Assembly (NCBI GenBank): GCA_022818135.1
Contig: JAFMSR010000014.1
Span: 37,961,818 to 38,025,817 of the forward strand
From: Saxidomus purpurata
Lineage: Eukaryota > Mollusca > Bivalvia > Venerida > Veneridae
Length of the DNA stretch: 64,000 nucleotides
Direction of reading: 5' to 3'
The notes beneath the pieces are model-generated. The model saw nothing but the letters and a program-made list of their open reading frames with translations. It was not told where the DNA came from and did no database searches. Both the position numbers and the translations under genes were made by a program. This document shows, in pieces, positions 33,706 through 47,800 of this stretch. Every line of letters starts with the position of its first letter. Position 1 is the stretch's first letter.

Positions 33706-35526
33706 TTTTAGTGAAGTTTCACGACATTCCTGAACTTGAAATGCTAATTTTTGCAAACGTACAAGGTTAGTATGCGCTATTCACACGTGAAAGACTGTCC
33801 TTGATACTACTATAAAGTCACAGATACACCTATCAACAGCCTATGAGCTTAAACTTTGCCCAATCATAAAAAGCATTTCTGAAACAGAATTCCACTTGCC
33901 AATAACTCCTGGTACTGATACAAGAGTAATTCCTGGCTGTCATGTATGTATATTACTAGGCCACACAAAATTGATTCCTCGTTTGTCAGATATCCTGCAC
34001 CCTTTTATTAGGAAACTTAAGCAAACCAAATATTTTCATCGCTGCCCACTTGCATTGAGATCTGATTCATACATGAAAAACATCATTGTAAACGTTCTAA
34101 TTGGTAAAATATTAAGTATCTCAGAACGCAAAAAGTTTTGTTTTACACACTCATCCAATTTAAAAAATCTAAGAAGTTTACAATAAATTTGTTGTGGCCT
34201 CCTTCAAATTTCAGGAATCTGGAACTCTAAAACTGTTACAATCATTACCAGAAATAGAAGCATCAGCACATCTCTCTTATTCTAAAATAAATGACACTTT
34301 TGACAAAATCTCATATGTCTTCCTTGTAAGCATAACCCCCGTCCCACCCCTCCCCGCCCCTACCCCTGTGACTGTCTCCTGCTCATGTCAGAGAGTTATA
34401 CAATGATGGATCTCCGTAACACCTACACAGCAGTTTCACTGGTTCCTATACAAACATAGCAGCCTCAAGCCATTGTTATCATTTTGCACAAGTGTACATT
34501 TCTAACAGTAAGTAGTGTGCATCAGCATGTAATGTACAGACAATATTTAGTGTACAGACAGGTAATGTACAGACAGTAAGTTGTGTGCAGACAGGTAATG
34601 TACAGACAGTTTCACCTGCCAGGACTAGCTAGTACTGTGAACTTGGCAGTACACTGTAACAGGCCATATACATGTAAAATTGTACCAAGGTTGTCATCAA
34701 GCCATGACTGTATCACACACTACAGTAAAACTGATCAACTGCCAGCAGATTAAGAATCAAAGTCTTGTACTATAGTTAAGTTGCCATAGATGTTACTTCC
34801 TGCTGTGTCTCTGCCAACACTTGTCTAACATGCATCGCACTTTCTATAAAAAAAACCTTTACAAAACCCGTTCTGCAATGTCATCACAATATTGTGTTCC
34901 CGTAGAAATGGTAAAAAACAATTATCTAATATCTGCACTACCAGTGATTTCCCACCAGGGTTCAGCCGGCATCCATGCATCTAAAACTAGTTCCCCAAAA
35001 TTAAACAACTCCATTTACAATATGGCATTTCATTCACAGTGACTGAATGTTTCTCGCCCAACGCTCAATGCACTTTTCAAAATATACTTACCTTTGACAT
35101 ATGAATATTTTGAAACAAATTTCATTATGTGTGTTTAATAATGCAGCAAGTGCTTTCACAATGCTGGGAATCATGGGACGAAAACATCCACGTAGACATT
35201 ATCACTGATGACACATGTATGCAAACCAAGTTTTTCTTTTTGTATTTTTTCCAAGGCACTTCATGCAGAGTTGGCCTCTTCTAATTCCAGTAGTACATGT
35301 TATGAATGACGGTAATATGTCAGAGAGATATAATCTCTCATAAAGAGTGACAGTCTCAATAATGGATAAATAGAGAGTATCTTCACACAACATGGCCGCA
35401 ATCTACCAAATTATCTACCAAATTATCGCACAAACCTTTTTGTGATGATAAATGAAAATTACACCTGTAAAGTTTACAAGCAGTGGACTGACTGTAGCAA
35501 GGGAGAGAACTACTGCATTCACATAC
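33706..35526. other. Region downstream of the last recognised exon of KY-like gene 2
   Basis: I searched the minus strand for the missing C-terminal Ig-like repeats of gene 2 and found none. Simple features: GTACAGACAGGTAATGTACA short repeats at 34535-34612 and a C-rich patch near 34338-34370. The last exon's frame stays open through its donor down to 35383. Confidence 0.5.
34535..34612. repeat. Short GTACAGACAGGTAAT tandem repeat
   Basis: Four to five variant copies of TGTACAGACAGGTAA or TGTGCAGACAGGTAA in a row. Confidence 0.75.
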
Positions 35527-35808
35527 CTGTTGTGTATCAGGGTTATATCCCTTGTCCATTGTTGCTTGTCCACCACTCGGTACATTTTTCTGTCTGCTGG
35601 GTGTCTCCTGATAGAAAGCCTTCTTCTGCTCATCAGGGGATGCGTAATGTACAAAATATTGACAAACGTGAGTGTAAGTGTCGCCGTCCTTATTCGGATC
35701 GTTTCCGTAAATCTCCAGACCGTATTCACCACGCATGGGCAGAGTCACGGTTACGACGACGTTTTCTCCTTGGTCCGCCTCAGTGATACAACGTTCCAAG
35801 TCTTCTTC
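35527..35808 (-). CDS. KY-like gene 2, coding exon 6 (last recognised)
   Basis: 282 bases, phase 0 at both ends, starting EEDLERCITEADQGENVV. It includes GEYGLEIYGNDPNKDGDTY and ends GYNPDTQQ. It matches gene 1 residues around 540-615. Without splicing the frame would continue 48 codons (Cys-rich start VCECSSSLPC) to a stop at 35383. Confidence 0.87.
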
Positions 35809-38800
35809 CTAGGAGCGTGTAAAATAAAAACATTAACCATTTACGATAAAGTACTAAAATTATCAAAACGATATAAATCATAGAATATCAAACACTGAAG
35901 TTATCAAATATAAAATCTACACATCTTAAATGATTCAGTTGTTTTCTCCCCGACTGATGTTACGACTTCCTTGAAAGATTACTGACATTATCTTGGAAAA
36001 TTGATTTATTGCAGGTTTTTCAAAAATATTTTTATTCTCCGTTGTGAAACAAGTTCTTACAACTTGGATTAATCCCAATAGAGAATCACAATGTGGTAGT
36101 TTTTGGAAAGTGTCTAGACACTTTCACTGCAGCTCTAAAGGAGATTGAACCCTGGACCCTCCTGAGGCAAAAGCGCTACCACTACACCATGGCAACTCTA
36201 CTCAGCAGTCCTTTTGACTACTAAATCATCCAGCAAATCACAATCTGCTCAAGAAAACCCTCTTCAATAGCTTAGGAGAAGCCTCAAAACTTTTTTTCAC
36301 ACAGCGAGTTTCTGAATCCACTAGGATTGAGAATTTTCCAATTTTTACATTTATCAAAACATCAAACTCTGATTCTTCATACCATGAAATTACCTCTCTG
36401 TATCTCGACAGAGTTTCAAGGTTATGTTATCAAAGAGAACTTCTCAGAAATGTAACATCTGAAAGCAGGGTTCAAGAAAAACTAAGTTTTTGCTGGTTTT
36501 GATTAATGTTCAACTTGAAAGGCTGATTCCAGTGACAGGAGTTGAAATGATTTAGTACAGAAGATTTTCACAAATTTGATAAAACCGACTGAAGAAATGC
36601 AAAAAGGGTTTTGTGTGGTTTATGGGAGGGGTAGTTGGTGGTGATTGGTTGACTTGGACCAACAGAGATTACGGAAGTTCCTACACCCTGATCAGAAGGA
36701 CTTGAAAGAACTATGGCGGTGATTTGTACCAGTTTCCTCACACTCCAGAAATATAATGTATTCTTTCAATACAAACATCACTTCAGAATTTATGCGTTAA
36801 CAATTTACCTTCATGCCTGGCTTACGTAGTTTACACAGAACAAAAGCAGGTCTCGTCTTCTTGAATTCTAGGGTTACACGACCGTCTTGTGTCGGGATCA
36901 CCGAGTCTTTCTGACTTGCTATCAAGCCAACCTGGTCAAGTGGCACTCCTGGACCCCAGTTGCTGTCAGAGCAGTTAGGTAGCGGGGAAGAATCAGTAGC
37001 TTTTGTATCGGCAATTATCTTATACTCGGCTGCTGCTGTAAACACGTTCTTCACGCCAATATCTCCCGTCAGAAGCTGGGCAAATATCGTAAGGTAAAAC
37101 GATCCAGCTTTTGGTGACCTAATGGTGAATGATGCCTGGTTTTGTCGGGTTTCCTGCAGCCCAAAACTCTTCAATTTATTACCTTGATACATCTCGTCCC
37201 CGTTCTCCGCGACAACGATCTTGTACGTAAAGTTTGTCGGCTTAACAAAGCCTACAGTGATGGAAATATTGCCATTTTTTGTCTGGACGACACCTTTCTG
37301 GTGAGAGCTGAAGTACATGCCACATTTGAAGAAGTAGGATTTAACCAAAGGGAGTTCCTCAAACTCCTGCAGGGTGAGTGGGTGGGATAGGAGCTGCCAT
37401 TCTGCTTTCTGTGCCCAATGACTGTAGATCAACTGCTCTGGGTCAGTCATGAAGTAAAAGTCGTCATACTCATAAACCTGAAATGAAAGGGAAATGAAAT
37501 GACATTAATTTTGTGCTGACACAGATGTTACGAGTGAAGTTACGGAAGTTCAACGGCCATTTTAACCGTATTTCAGTCATTTTTACAAGCGGGTTGTTTA
37601 TCTAAGTTAACCATTGTTCCTGGGAAGGACAAGTACTAAAACCTTATCCTCGATAAGAAACTGCCAACTTTCTCGCATAAAATGGTCGGTAGCATTACTC
37701 GAAGCCATGACCCTCAATCTATGAGAGGTAACAGTGATTTCAACTCACGGACCTTCAAATGACTTAGTAACAAGTAAAATAGTTTGAAAAATTTGAAAAC
37801 AAGGATTATAATTTCTCTGCTTTGCTATTCTTTGAAGAATACAATGAAATGAATGGGAAACAGACAGACGGTCAGGGAAGAAGCTGCTTTGCCTACAGGC
37901 AACATAAACACATGAATTACTATTAAAAAATGAGACATTTTTAAAAAAAATTTCTTGATTAAAAAAAAAATTTTACCAAGTTTTCGGGCATGTTTTTCTC
38001 CGAGATCAGGTATCTTGTTGCCCAGTGTGAGTCTACCAGGTACCAGTTCTCGTCAATATAGACTGCATTCCAGCTGTGGTTATATTCTGTGCCCTTAAAC
38101 TTGTCACCTGGGCGGTAGTCAAGACCTTTAGCAAACCCAGTCAATACAGTGCAATTCAAGCCGGCAAATCTGTAACAGGAAATAACAACGTAAAAATGTT
38201 TACAATTACACGAAATGTATCATAGCGAAGACAAACATTGTCATGCACACAGTGAAGAGCTGCTTGTAAAAAAGGTTAGGCAAGTAGCTAACTCATGCCA
38301 GATGGGATCAATCTGGAAGAGGCAAAATGGAAATATCTGTGTCTTGCCTGAGGACACTACCATCATAGCACTGGTGGGGTTCAAACCCGTGACCCTACTG
38401 CCCCACAGTAGCTCCAATTTTCACTTCATGATCCAAACCACTTGATTGACTAGAGCTTGTTTGTTTATTTTCTATTTGGTTGGGAACTAGTATAAGAATT
38501 CTTCGACACCTGCATATACTGTACAGACAGCATCATTTAAAGGTTATTTCTATCTACCTACTGGTGTTGTAATATCTTTTTCCTTGTCATATTTTTGCCA
38601 ATTTCAACATGTTTCATTAGAGGTGATAATGAGTGTAATTAACCAAAACATTAAAACGAGACATCTTGTCAGCATCATTCAATTAATGTTTCATTAGTTA
38701 ATTAATGTTGCATTTGTTAATGACACGTATCTTAATTATACTGAAAAATAGTTGTTGAACTCAAAAAAAAAATATTTGAAGAAATTCTTTGAGAAGTTTG

Positions 38801-41800
38801 TCTTAGCCAGAAAGTTTTATTAAGTGTGAAGTATTTGCATAGTGTTAACCGTGTGTATGTACTATGGAGAACATGCATGTATTTCATCACGCAAACCTGC
38901 AGCATGATGCACCAAGTCCATGATCTGTAATCAGGTGGCTAAAGTTAACTTCTCTTTTATGCACAAACATAAAAAGGTCTTGTGCCAAAAAAGATGTGCA
39001 TCACCTACCCGCAGAGAGTCTCGAAGATTCTTGCGTATGTTCCTTTCTTGTTCTTGAACGATGTGAGGACTTCCTCCGGGGAACCTTTCTGGACATTCTT
39101 GAAGTCAATGTTGTACATGTTCTTTGACGTCATCCAGCGAAATATAGCTCTGTAAATAGAAACACATAATTACGTGAATGCTGAGACAGAAACACATAAT
39201 TATACTAGACAAATATATAGATAAATCAAGCATCATAAAATCATAGATTTTACGCCATGCAAGCTTAGATCTAAGTTACAGACACTTCTATTGATTGAGA
39301 CGAAATCTGGACTGCAGTTCTTGTTTTTAGTTTTCATTTTTCTTAAATTTTCAGGGACAATGCTTGAAGGCCTTCAATCATAAATTGGTGTTGTTGTTGT
39401 TGTACCACATGTTGGTCATTTTTACAGGCGGGCAGTTTACTGAACCATCATTCCACTAGATCCCTATAATCTGTAAGGAACTGCCATAAAGAGACAGTGA
39501 CTCAAACCACAGAGGCGTGTTTAATTAACACTGTATGAAGAGCTTACTGTTGGTCTGGTACAAGGCATTGCATCATGGGTATAGCTTTATTATACCGTCT
39601 GACATGCTGTTGACATATGAAACTTCAATTTTGTCAATTGAGCTTTATGTGACTAGGATTTTACTACTGAATATTGCTGGTGAATTATTCAATTTGAACA
39701 CTTTCACAGAAACTTAAAACCCCTTGTAGGTTGCAACCATGTTGATATAAACTTGCTATCCAACTGTAAACTAACTGACATTAATGCTCAAGCAGTACTG
39801 AAACATTCTATATACACACTACACAACATTGAAAATTGTATTTTACACGACAATTTCACAGCTGGATACTCATTTCAAGCCATTATGGAAATCATGTTTT
39901 GCATATTATCCTTGACAAATTTACTTCAAACAGGGCATCAGAGAAAATTACATTCATTACAATATTATTAGTTTTACTATGGAAAAAAAGTGAAAAGATG
40001 ACACTGGTAGACTAAATCAGGGGCAACTGTCTACTAGACATGTATAAATATTTCACACTAGGTCAAATGACATAAATATACAAACATAAAAACATGACCA
40101 ATGAACAGGTAGGAAAATAAATATTCCCTCCAATGGAAGAAGCAACATGATTGTGTCTCTGCTGCTGATGCTAAATTATGTTTATTACCAAAAAATACAC
40201 ATAAATGCACTTTGAAAATGCACAATTTTGTATATATTTAATCAGGAAGTAACTTATATGCAAGTCCAAGCCCTTAATATACACATGACTGACTGTTTAC
40301 CTGTGGCTATTCCAAACTGGAGGGTATTTACTGCTTGCCATATTCTAATGATAAATGCTGGCCTAGAACTGACAACAGACACAGCTCTTAAATGATCCAG
40401 GCATTAATGTCCTGTACCAGACATATGATAGAGTGCAAATTACCATCACTTAATTACGTTTTCAGAAATGTTCCAACTTGGGCAACGAGAACTGAACAAT
40501 ACTGTCTAACTCTCTGAATTGCAAGATATCAGCAAAAAAAAAAACCCTGCAGCTATACAAGACTTCATTAGTCAGCATTCCTGGAATTTCCCAGAAAATA
40601 ATGAATATTTTTAAATGTAATCTATACATCATGATATCTTATCTGTCTGCCAAATTTCTTCATTTCTTCATAATGAAAAGACAACTCTTGCATTACATAC
40701 TGAAAACCCTTCAAGGGAGAGAACTCAACTGTAAGTGTAGGTTTATGTGCCATTTAAATGATTTATGGTTAGAATTGACAGTTATGTATATGATGAACAG
40801 TATAACAAGTTGGAATGAACATTTTATTGTAGAAGTACGACTATTTTGGTATATCTGCCATCAAAAAATTTGGACGCTTTTGCAGAAATTTTACGGTAAA
40901 TTTAGCGGCTTATTCTCCCACCATCATATGAGGTACAGATGGTATGAAACCTTTCCTTACTCAAACATTCTTGCAGTGAAAAAAACATGAGCGGTGTAAT
41001 TGATAATGTTTACATTCTTCTTTATGGATTTTTGGCAAGAACATCTCTGTTAATGCCATTACATGTAAGTCTGCGATGTCTGGAATTGTCAAAATTCTTA
41101 CAACTCTCAAAACACACAAAATTTCAATATCGTAAACCTTTCATGTGGGGGATGTTTTCCAATACGTTTCTAATTTTATTTCCTCACTGTTGATATATTG
41201 AAATTTTTTATGTATATTGAAGATACAGAAGTAATAAAATTCAGAAATTGTGCAAGCGTTTCAGAAAATTTCTCTCAAAAACAGTTTTTGCATTTTACTG
41301 GGTTACAACTTACAACTGCAATAGATGTCAACAGTACAGCTAAGCTGTTGGTATTAAAAGGGGCTGTGAAAATTCATACATGAAGACAAAGTTAACAGTT
41401 GTGTCAAAAAAAAGGTAGCCTTTTCTATCCACACTGAGCTAAATAGTTAACAGTGCATACAGTACGTTTTTCGCCTCCCATGTTCGAGTGGTTAAGTCGC
41501 TGATTTGAAATCACTGTAACCTCTCATAGATTGAGGATCATATGTTTGAGCCCTGCTACCAACCATCTCTCTTTATGTGAGAAAGCTGAATCTTATGGAG
41601 GATAGGGTTCTAGTACTTTCCAGGAGCAGACATTTACAAAAAATTTTGTCTTTTACTTTTTTAATTGCATTTCCGAGCTTTAATCAAAGTACAAACTTGA
41701 TTTGGATGAAAAGTTTGGATGCTAAAAGGCTACTTTTAAATCCTTCACAATATTGATTCACAATATTGATATTTCTGGCAAATATTACAAAGAAAATAAA

Positions 41801-44800
41801 ATACAATTACGCTCATGCCTTTCTTTTATGAGAAGGAATCAAATCCACTGTAGCAATTCAGCATCATTTTGACTGGAGGCAGGTAGTTTCTACTTTCAGC
41901 TTGTTAATATGTATTATCTTTGCCATTTATTGTTTTCCGTTCTATTTCTAGTGATGAAGGTTTTCTTTCTGCCCCTGTATACTGACAGTTCATTACATTC
42001 CACTGGCAAACCTTCCCCTACTATCATCTTTTTCTAGGTTATTTGGCAGAATGAACAAAATTTGTTAACAGCCTAAAATATTATGCACTATTACCTTAGT
42101 TTTCTAAAATGGACCTGCCCATCTTTCAAATTGAGTGGTATCATTAATTGTTAAGTGTATGGTCTGACCTCGAAGTAATTGTTTTAGAAGAAAATCTTGA
42201 TTAGACAGTTGGGGGGGGACAGTTTTTAAAAAGTGCTGGCTATGGCTCATAAGCCTATGGCTATGCTAAGATATATCAACCAATCAAACCAGTGACTTGA
42301 ATTATATGCAGTATGGACACAGAAAATCAGTGGAAAATATAAACTAAATTCTACTATCCCCCTCTTGAGAAGTAAGATTATTTTATCTTTGCTATTGTCT
42401 TTATTATTTATAGGAAATATTTCACATTATCTTTGCTATTGTCTTTATTATTTATAGGAAATATTTCACATTATCTTTGCTATTGTCTTTATTATACTTA
42501 GGAAATATTTCACATTATCTTTGCTATTGTCTTTATTATTTCAGAAATATTTCACATTATCTCTGCTATTGTCTTTACTATTCAGGAAATATTTCAGAAA
42601 GTACAGTTTTACATAACTCGATTATCCGATATACCCTCTGGGAGTAAACTTTGCATCACCAACATTCACAGACTGAGCAACTGAGCATGTAAAAAATTCA
42701 AAGTGATCTGTTCAAGCTGTTTCCCAGGTAAGAAGCACTGATCTAACTATACAACTTGTTAAAACTGGTAAGCCAATTTCAATCACTCAAGACACTTCTA
42801 CTTTGCTTATTCCTCCCAACACATAGATCTGTCAGAAATCACATGCCACTGTGTGTACGGGTTTCTCAGTGTGATGAAAAGCTAGCTTCCTGTTTACAGA
42901 TTAACCATTAACCCAGCGTGGTGACAAGAGATTCTGCCTTTTGAATGTGCAGATCTGATCATGATCTACACTGTTCCTTATTCAGTCAGTAAATTATCAG
43001 TAAGCACCCCTATGAGACTGTCAAATTGAAAGACGGACTGGTTCACTTAGGAAATTTAGAAAGGAAAGGGCTAAATGTTCAAGTTGCAAAGTTGTATGAG
43101 GCCGGGTACAATCAATGATGGCTCAATCACATGCTGTAAAGCTAACAATACTATATTGCAAGGTGTTGGGAATGTATATTTTCAAGAATTGATTCTTAAC
43201 TCCCTGTATGAACATAGCTACTGTGACAATGGTCAACTACGGTATTGTCCTGATTATGGCATGAGTTAAAGTTCTTTAACCTTTGCTGCTGTAGCAAAAA
43301 GGTGAGAAATAATGATATATTGCTCATTACCACTCTTAATGACATGTCTTGTTACTATCAGATTTTTTTACTTGGTATAGAACATATATTACAACAGTAC
43401 TGGTGGGCAGTTTGCGTGGAACTAGACTCCCATTCTTCATAAGAATCAGCCAACTATCAGATCTGTTCAGGGCTTTTGAATCTATTCATGTGCACCTCAG
43501 CACTATCTTTAGGGTTTATACGGTAGATCAATACAGATATAGCTCCAGAAACAATATCACAAGCATCTTTTATGTTAAAAGAGAAATAATCATCTACTCT
43601 AGCAGAAGACATTTAGCAGAAGACATATTGGTATCAAAACATCAAAAGAAAGAGAGGATAAACATCTTTTAAACATCCAACAATTCATCCTTCCTCAAAA
43701 CTTACATTTAATGGCAGCTATATGATTTTTATTGCTTGTCTGATGTAACTCATTTCCTCTGCGCAAACTTTTCTGTTGTTTTTTTTCCCCCTTTGCCTGC
43801 TTAATGTTTTTACAACAATTAGTGTTATATTGTCTGTAATTGATTATCTATGTTGTTTGCAAAAGAAGAAAAAAGGTGCATTCGTTTATGTAATTATGAC
43901 ATACTGGATCATATCAGCAACAATAACAGAGGTATTCAAAATCATCAGACTTGTATGCTTTGCTTATGACTGACTTTAATTCTTTGAAATGAGAAACCCG
44001 TAAACACATAAGACATAATTATAACCTGTTTCAGTAACCAAGCAGTGCATGAAATTTTATGCATTCCTGCATTCCTACATTTCTCATTTATTAATAGGAA
44101 ATCATTTTCAATGTCAGATAACCTGTGTCCTTGACCTCAATCAATCAGATCACACTCTATTGAAACACTGATTTTGATTGGTTGCATCATTTATAGACAA
44201 TGATTTGAAACTATTTTCAGTCACAATTATAGCCTTGAAATTTGGCTATTGTAAAATGCCTTGAAATTTGCCTAGTGTAAGAGCAGGTCAGTTCAACATG
44301 TTGATCACTCATAGATTGAGTGTTATGGGTTAAAGCCCTGTTACCGACCATTTCTCTGTATTTGAGTTAGGATAGGAATTTACTCATTCTTCCGAAGAAC
44401 AATGGTTTAGGTTAACTGTCCGCCTGTAAAAAGGACGGAAGTATGGTTGAAATTGGCATTAAACTCATACAACAACAACAGCGACGATCTACTGTAATGA
44501 TAATAATGGAAACAATATACGTGACAGCCTCTAGTTTTCCATACTTTAAACAAGAGTACCGCTATGTGAAGCAATATAAGCTGAAAGGTATTTCATTAGA
44601 AATTTGACCTTCATTATAATCAATTAAATGCTATCCCTTAAAAGGAGCCAGTTTGAAGACATTATGGCAAAGTATTCACTAGTTATTTAGAAAATACTGT
44701 TTTTCAACCAAAGGTCAATGTGACCTTGACCTTAGACCTTATAACAGTTACAATTGTCACCAAAACCAATTGGTATAATCTAATGACCATTAGAAATAAA

Positions 44801-47800
44801 ATTTCCCAGGCCAAAGCATTTTGCATGTTGATTGAGTGGAAGCCATTTTTACAACCAAGTGACCCTGTGACCTTGACCTTTGCTCAGCTGATCCTAAAAT
44901 CAATAGAGGTCATGTTCAGACAATAAGCAGTACAACAAAAAAGTTTAAAGATAATAGGCCAAAACCTCGATAGAGACTACCTGCTCATTCCTTAGTACAA
45001 GCATTTATAATAAAGATCCATGTCTGTAGATTCAGTCAACAATTAGGAGAAATGTATCAACTGGCCTTGAGGTACAGTTAACAGTTAGGCGAAATGTATC
45101 AACTAGCATGTCGTGATACTTTACCTTGAGGTACAGTCAACAGTTAGGCGAAATGTATCAACTAGCCTGTCATGATACTTTACCTTGAGGCAAAGTCAAC
45201 AGTTAGGCGAAATGTATTAACTAACCTGGCTTTTTCCAGATCTGATGAGAAGTTGGGGCTGTACACGAGATGCCATATCAAGTCATTGAATGTAGTATGA
45301 TCTGTCTGTGATACCTGCAATAGAAATACATTGAAAAAATATTAATGAAAAAGTACATCAAGGATTGTCTAGTGCCCCAAAAGCTACATGCTCCATATGC
45401 ACTATGCTTGTAGTTGTAGCTGAATGAGTTTAACGCCCGTTTCAACCAGATTTCGGTCATATTCACAGGCAGGCAGTTTACCTAACCATTGTTCCTGTGA
45501 AGGAAAAGTACTAGATCCCTATTTTGCTTAAGAAACTGCAAACTTTCTCATATAAAGAGATATGGTCAGTAACAGGGCTCGAACACATGACCATCAACCT
45601 AGGAGAGGTTACAGTGATTATAAGTCAGCGACACTAACCACTCGACCGCAGAGGCAGTATAGTAATGGTTTCATTGAAAGAGGTATAAATTATGCTATTC
45701 TTTGCTTTGAATTCTAAAATTTATAGACATCACTTGTAACTGTTGAACAGTAACTGTTGTCTGACAGCAAGCACCATGAAGTGCATGGAGTCATAAACTT
45801 TTGTCTAGTTTGCACAAGAATATGGCCTAGAAAACAGCCATTGAACAGTCGGATATCTTTAAAACATTGAACTGAAAATTTATAGTCACTTTCTAATTGG
45901 ATTTACCTGATCGACAAACTCAGGTAGACTGGTGGGCCGTTTTTACCTAAATATTTATCAGATTCACTTGTATTATCAAAACCAGCAGGGATATCATACA
46001 ATTGAATAAATAAATGATAAGAGCTTAGGAAAGCAGTGATAAATTGAGCTTTTTTTCCCTATGGAGACCTAGTTCTTGAGAATGTTGTAGGTAAAACACC
46101 TTGTGCAAGCTGATTGCTTGCTTTTCACTTGTCTGATCAGATTATTTGTTCAATGACCCACAGTTACAGGTATTTCACATTTGCTGACTCAAGTTGAAAA
46201 GTTGAAAATTCTTCAGATATTTATCATAAAGCAGTTAATACAAGTTTTTATCAGTTGTGGAGGTGTCTCCTCAATAAGCCTCAGGTTACACACACTTATC
46301 CTGGTTCAACACTGTGTGTGTTCAGGACAGCTAATAACGTATCAATTTGGCAAACAAGTGCTGTCACTATAATAAGTGGCATCTGATTGTGACCTCTACC
46401 TAAGGGCTTTGACAGAGAATTATAACCTACAACTTTAGGGTCACTAAATTCCTCTACTAGGGCTTTCTCAACCCACATTTTTGGGAAAAGGGCCATAGTT
46501 TTAAGCACTTAATGTTACACATGCCTGAAATTAATAGAAGGACCTAATTTACTGCAGAAATTCCAGTATCGCTAACTCATAAGAACTTTCTTTGTAATCC
46601 ATACTATGGCTTATAGCACACTAAGTGTGACCATGGCTTATAGCACACTAAGTGTGACCTTGTTACATCACACTAAGTGTGACCTTGACCTTTGAGCTTG
46701 ACCTAACCATGTGAATGGCAATGAAATCAGCAGGGTTCAGTTCTAGGATGCATGATTGCAGCTTATCCGAGTTATATTGATTCTTCCAATACACAGGATG
46801 TCTAGGACCTCAAAGAAACAGTTTCCTTCATTGCTGTGACTGGGGATGAGGGTGTAAAAAGTGAACAAGGAAAGAAAGAGGACATCCAGTCAACTCCCAC
46901 ATGTTCATTACAGCGTCTTACACAGACAGTTCAGGCCATTCACTAAATCTCTGAATGTCTTGTTGGGGAAGGAATTATAATTTATTTCCTAGCACTAAGT
47001 TTATGGAGCTTTATTGCCAATGTAAGTAAAAACAATCAATGAAGTGTCAGTTATCTTAGTGACTTACAATACATGATTAACCTCTTGACAGGTTATGATT
47101 ATATATGTACATAGTGATTTGCATATGATAAATGTTAACAAGTGCATTAAACCATTGCCTGTTTTATTACATGGTTTGACAATTCCATTGTTGTGAAAAT
47201 AAATTTTACAAGTTATCTGTGCATTTTACCTGCATTTATATGAAAGAAAATGTAACATACAATCAAATATGTGTTAAAAACCACCTGCAAATAAAGACCA
47301 ACCTGCCAATGAATCCTAACCTGCCAATAAAGACCAGCAGGGAGATCACCTTTCATCTATGCATTATGCATCTATTATAGTAGAAACACCTGTGAATAAG
47401 TACAACCTTCAAACAAAGACCACCCTGCCAATGAATCCTAACCTGCCAATAAAGACCAGCAGGGAGATTACCTTTCATCTATGCATTATTCATCTATAGC
47501 AGAAACACCCGTGAATAAGTACCACCTTCAAACAAAGACCACACCTGTAGCTTTCCAACAGTGGTCTTTGTTCACAGGTTTGTCTGTAGTCAGACTGATG
47601 TTAGAGATGTTTGTGTGTGTGGTGAGGAGGGGGTATCCTAATGAATCATTACATAGTCTGTTTAATCCTTTTTATCTGCACGTAGCACTTAAACAATGGC
47701 AACAAGTCTCTCAGACGAGACTCTCAATCTCTTAGCTAGTCTACATTCCCAGTTCCTACATGGCCATTTCAAGGACAAACCATCCAGTTTTATGAGGTTG

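Noticed and set aside
35442..35883. Plus-strand ORFs of 114 and 143 codons
   Set aside because: They are antisense to exon 6 of KY-like gene 2, whose splice sites and homology support the minus strand.
40601..40990. Plus-strand ORF of 129 codons
   Set aside because: Residue composition is typical of AT-rich noncoding DNA (many Phe, Ile, Met, His), no domain, and it lies within the intron of KY-like gene 2.
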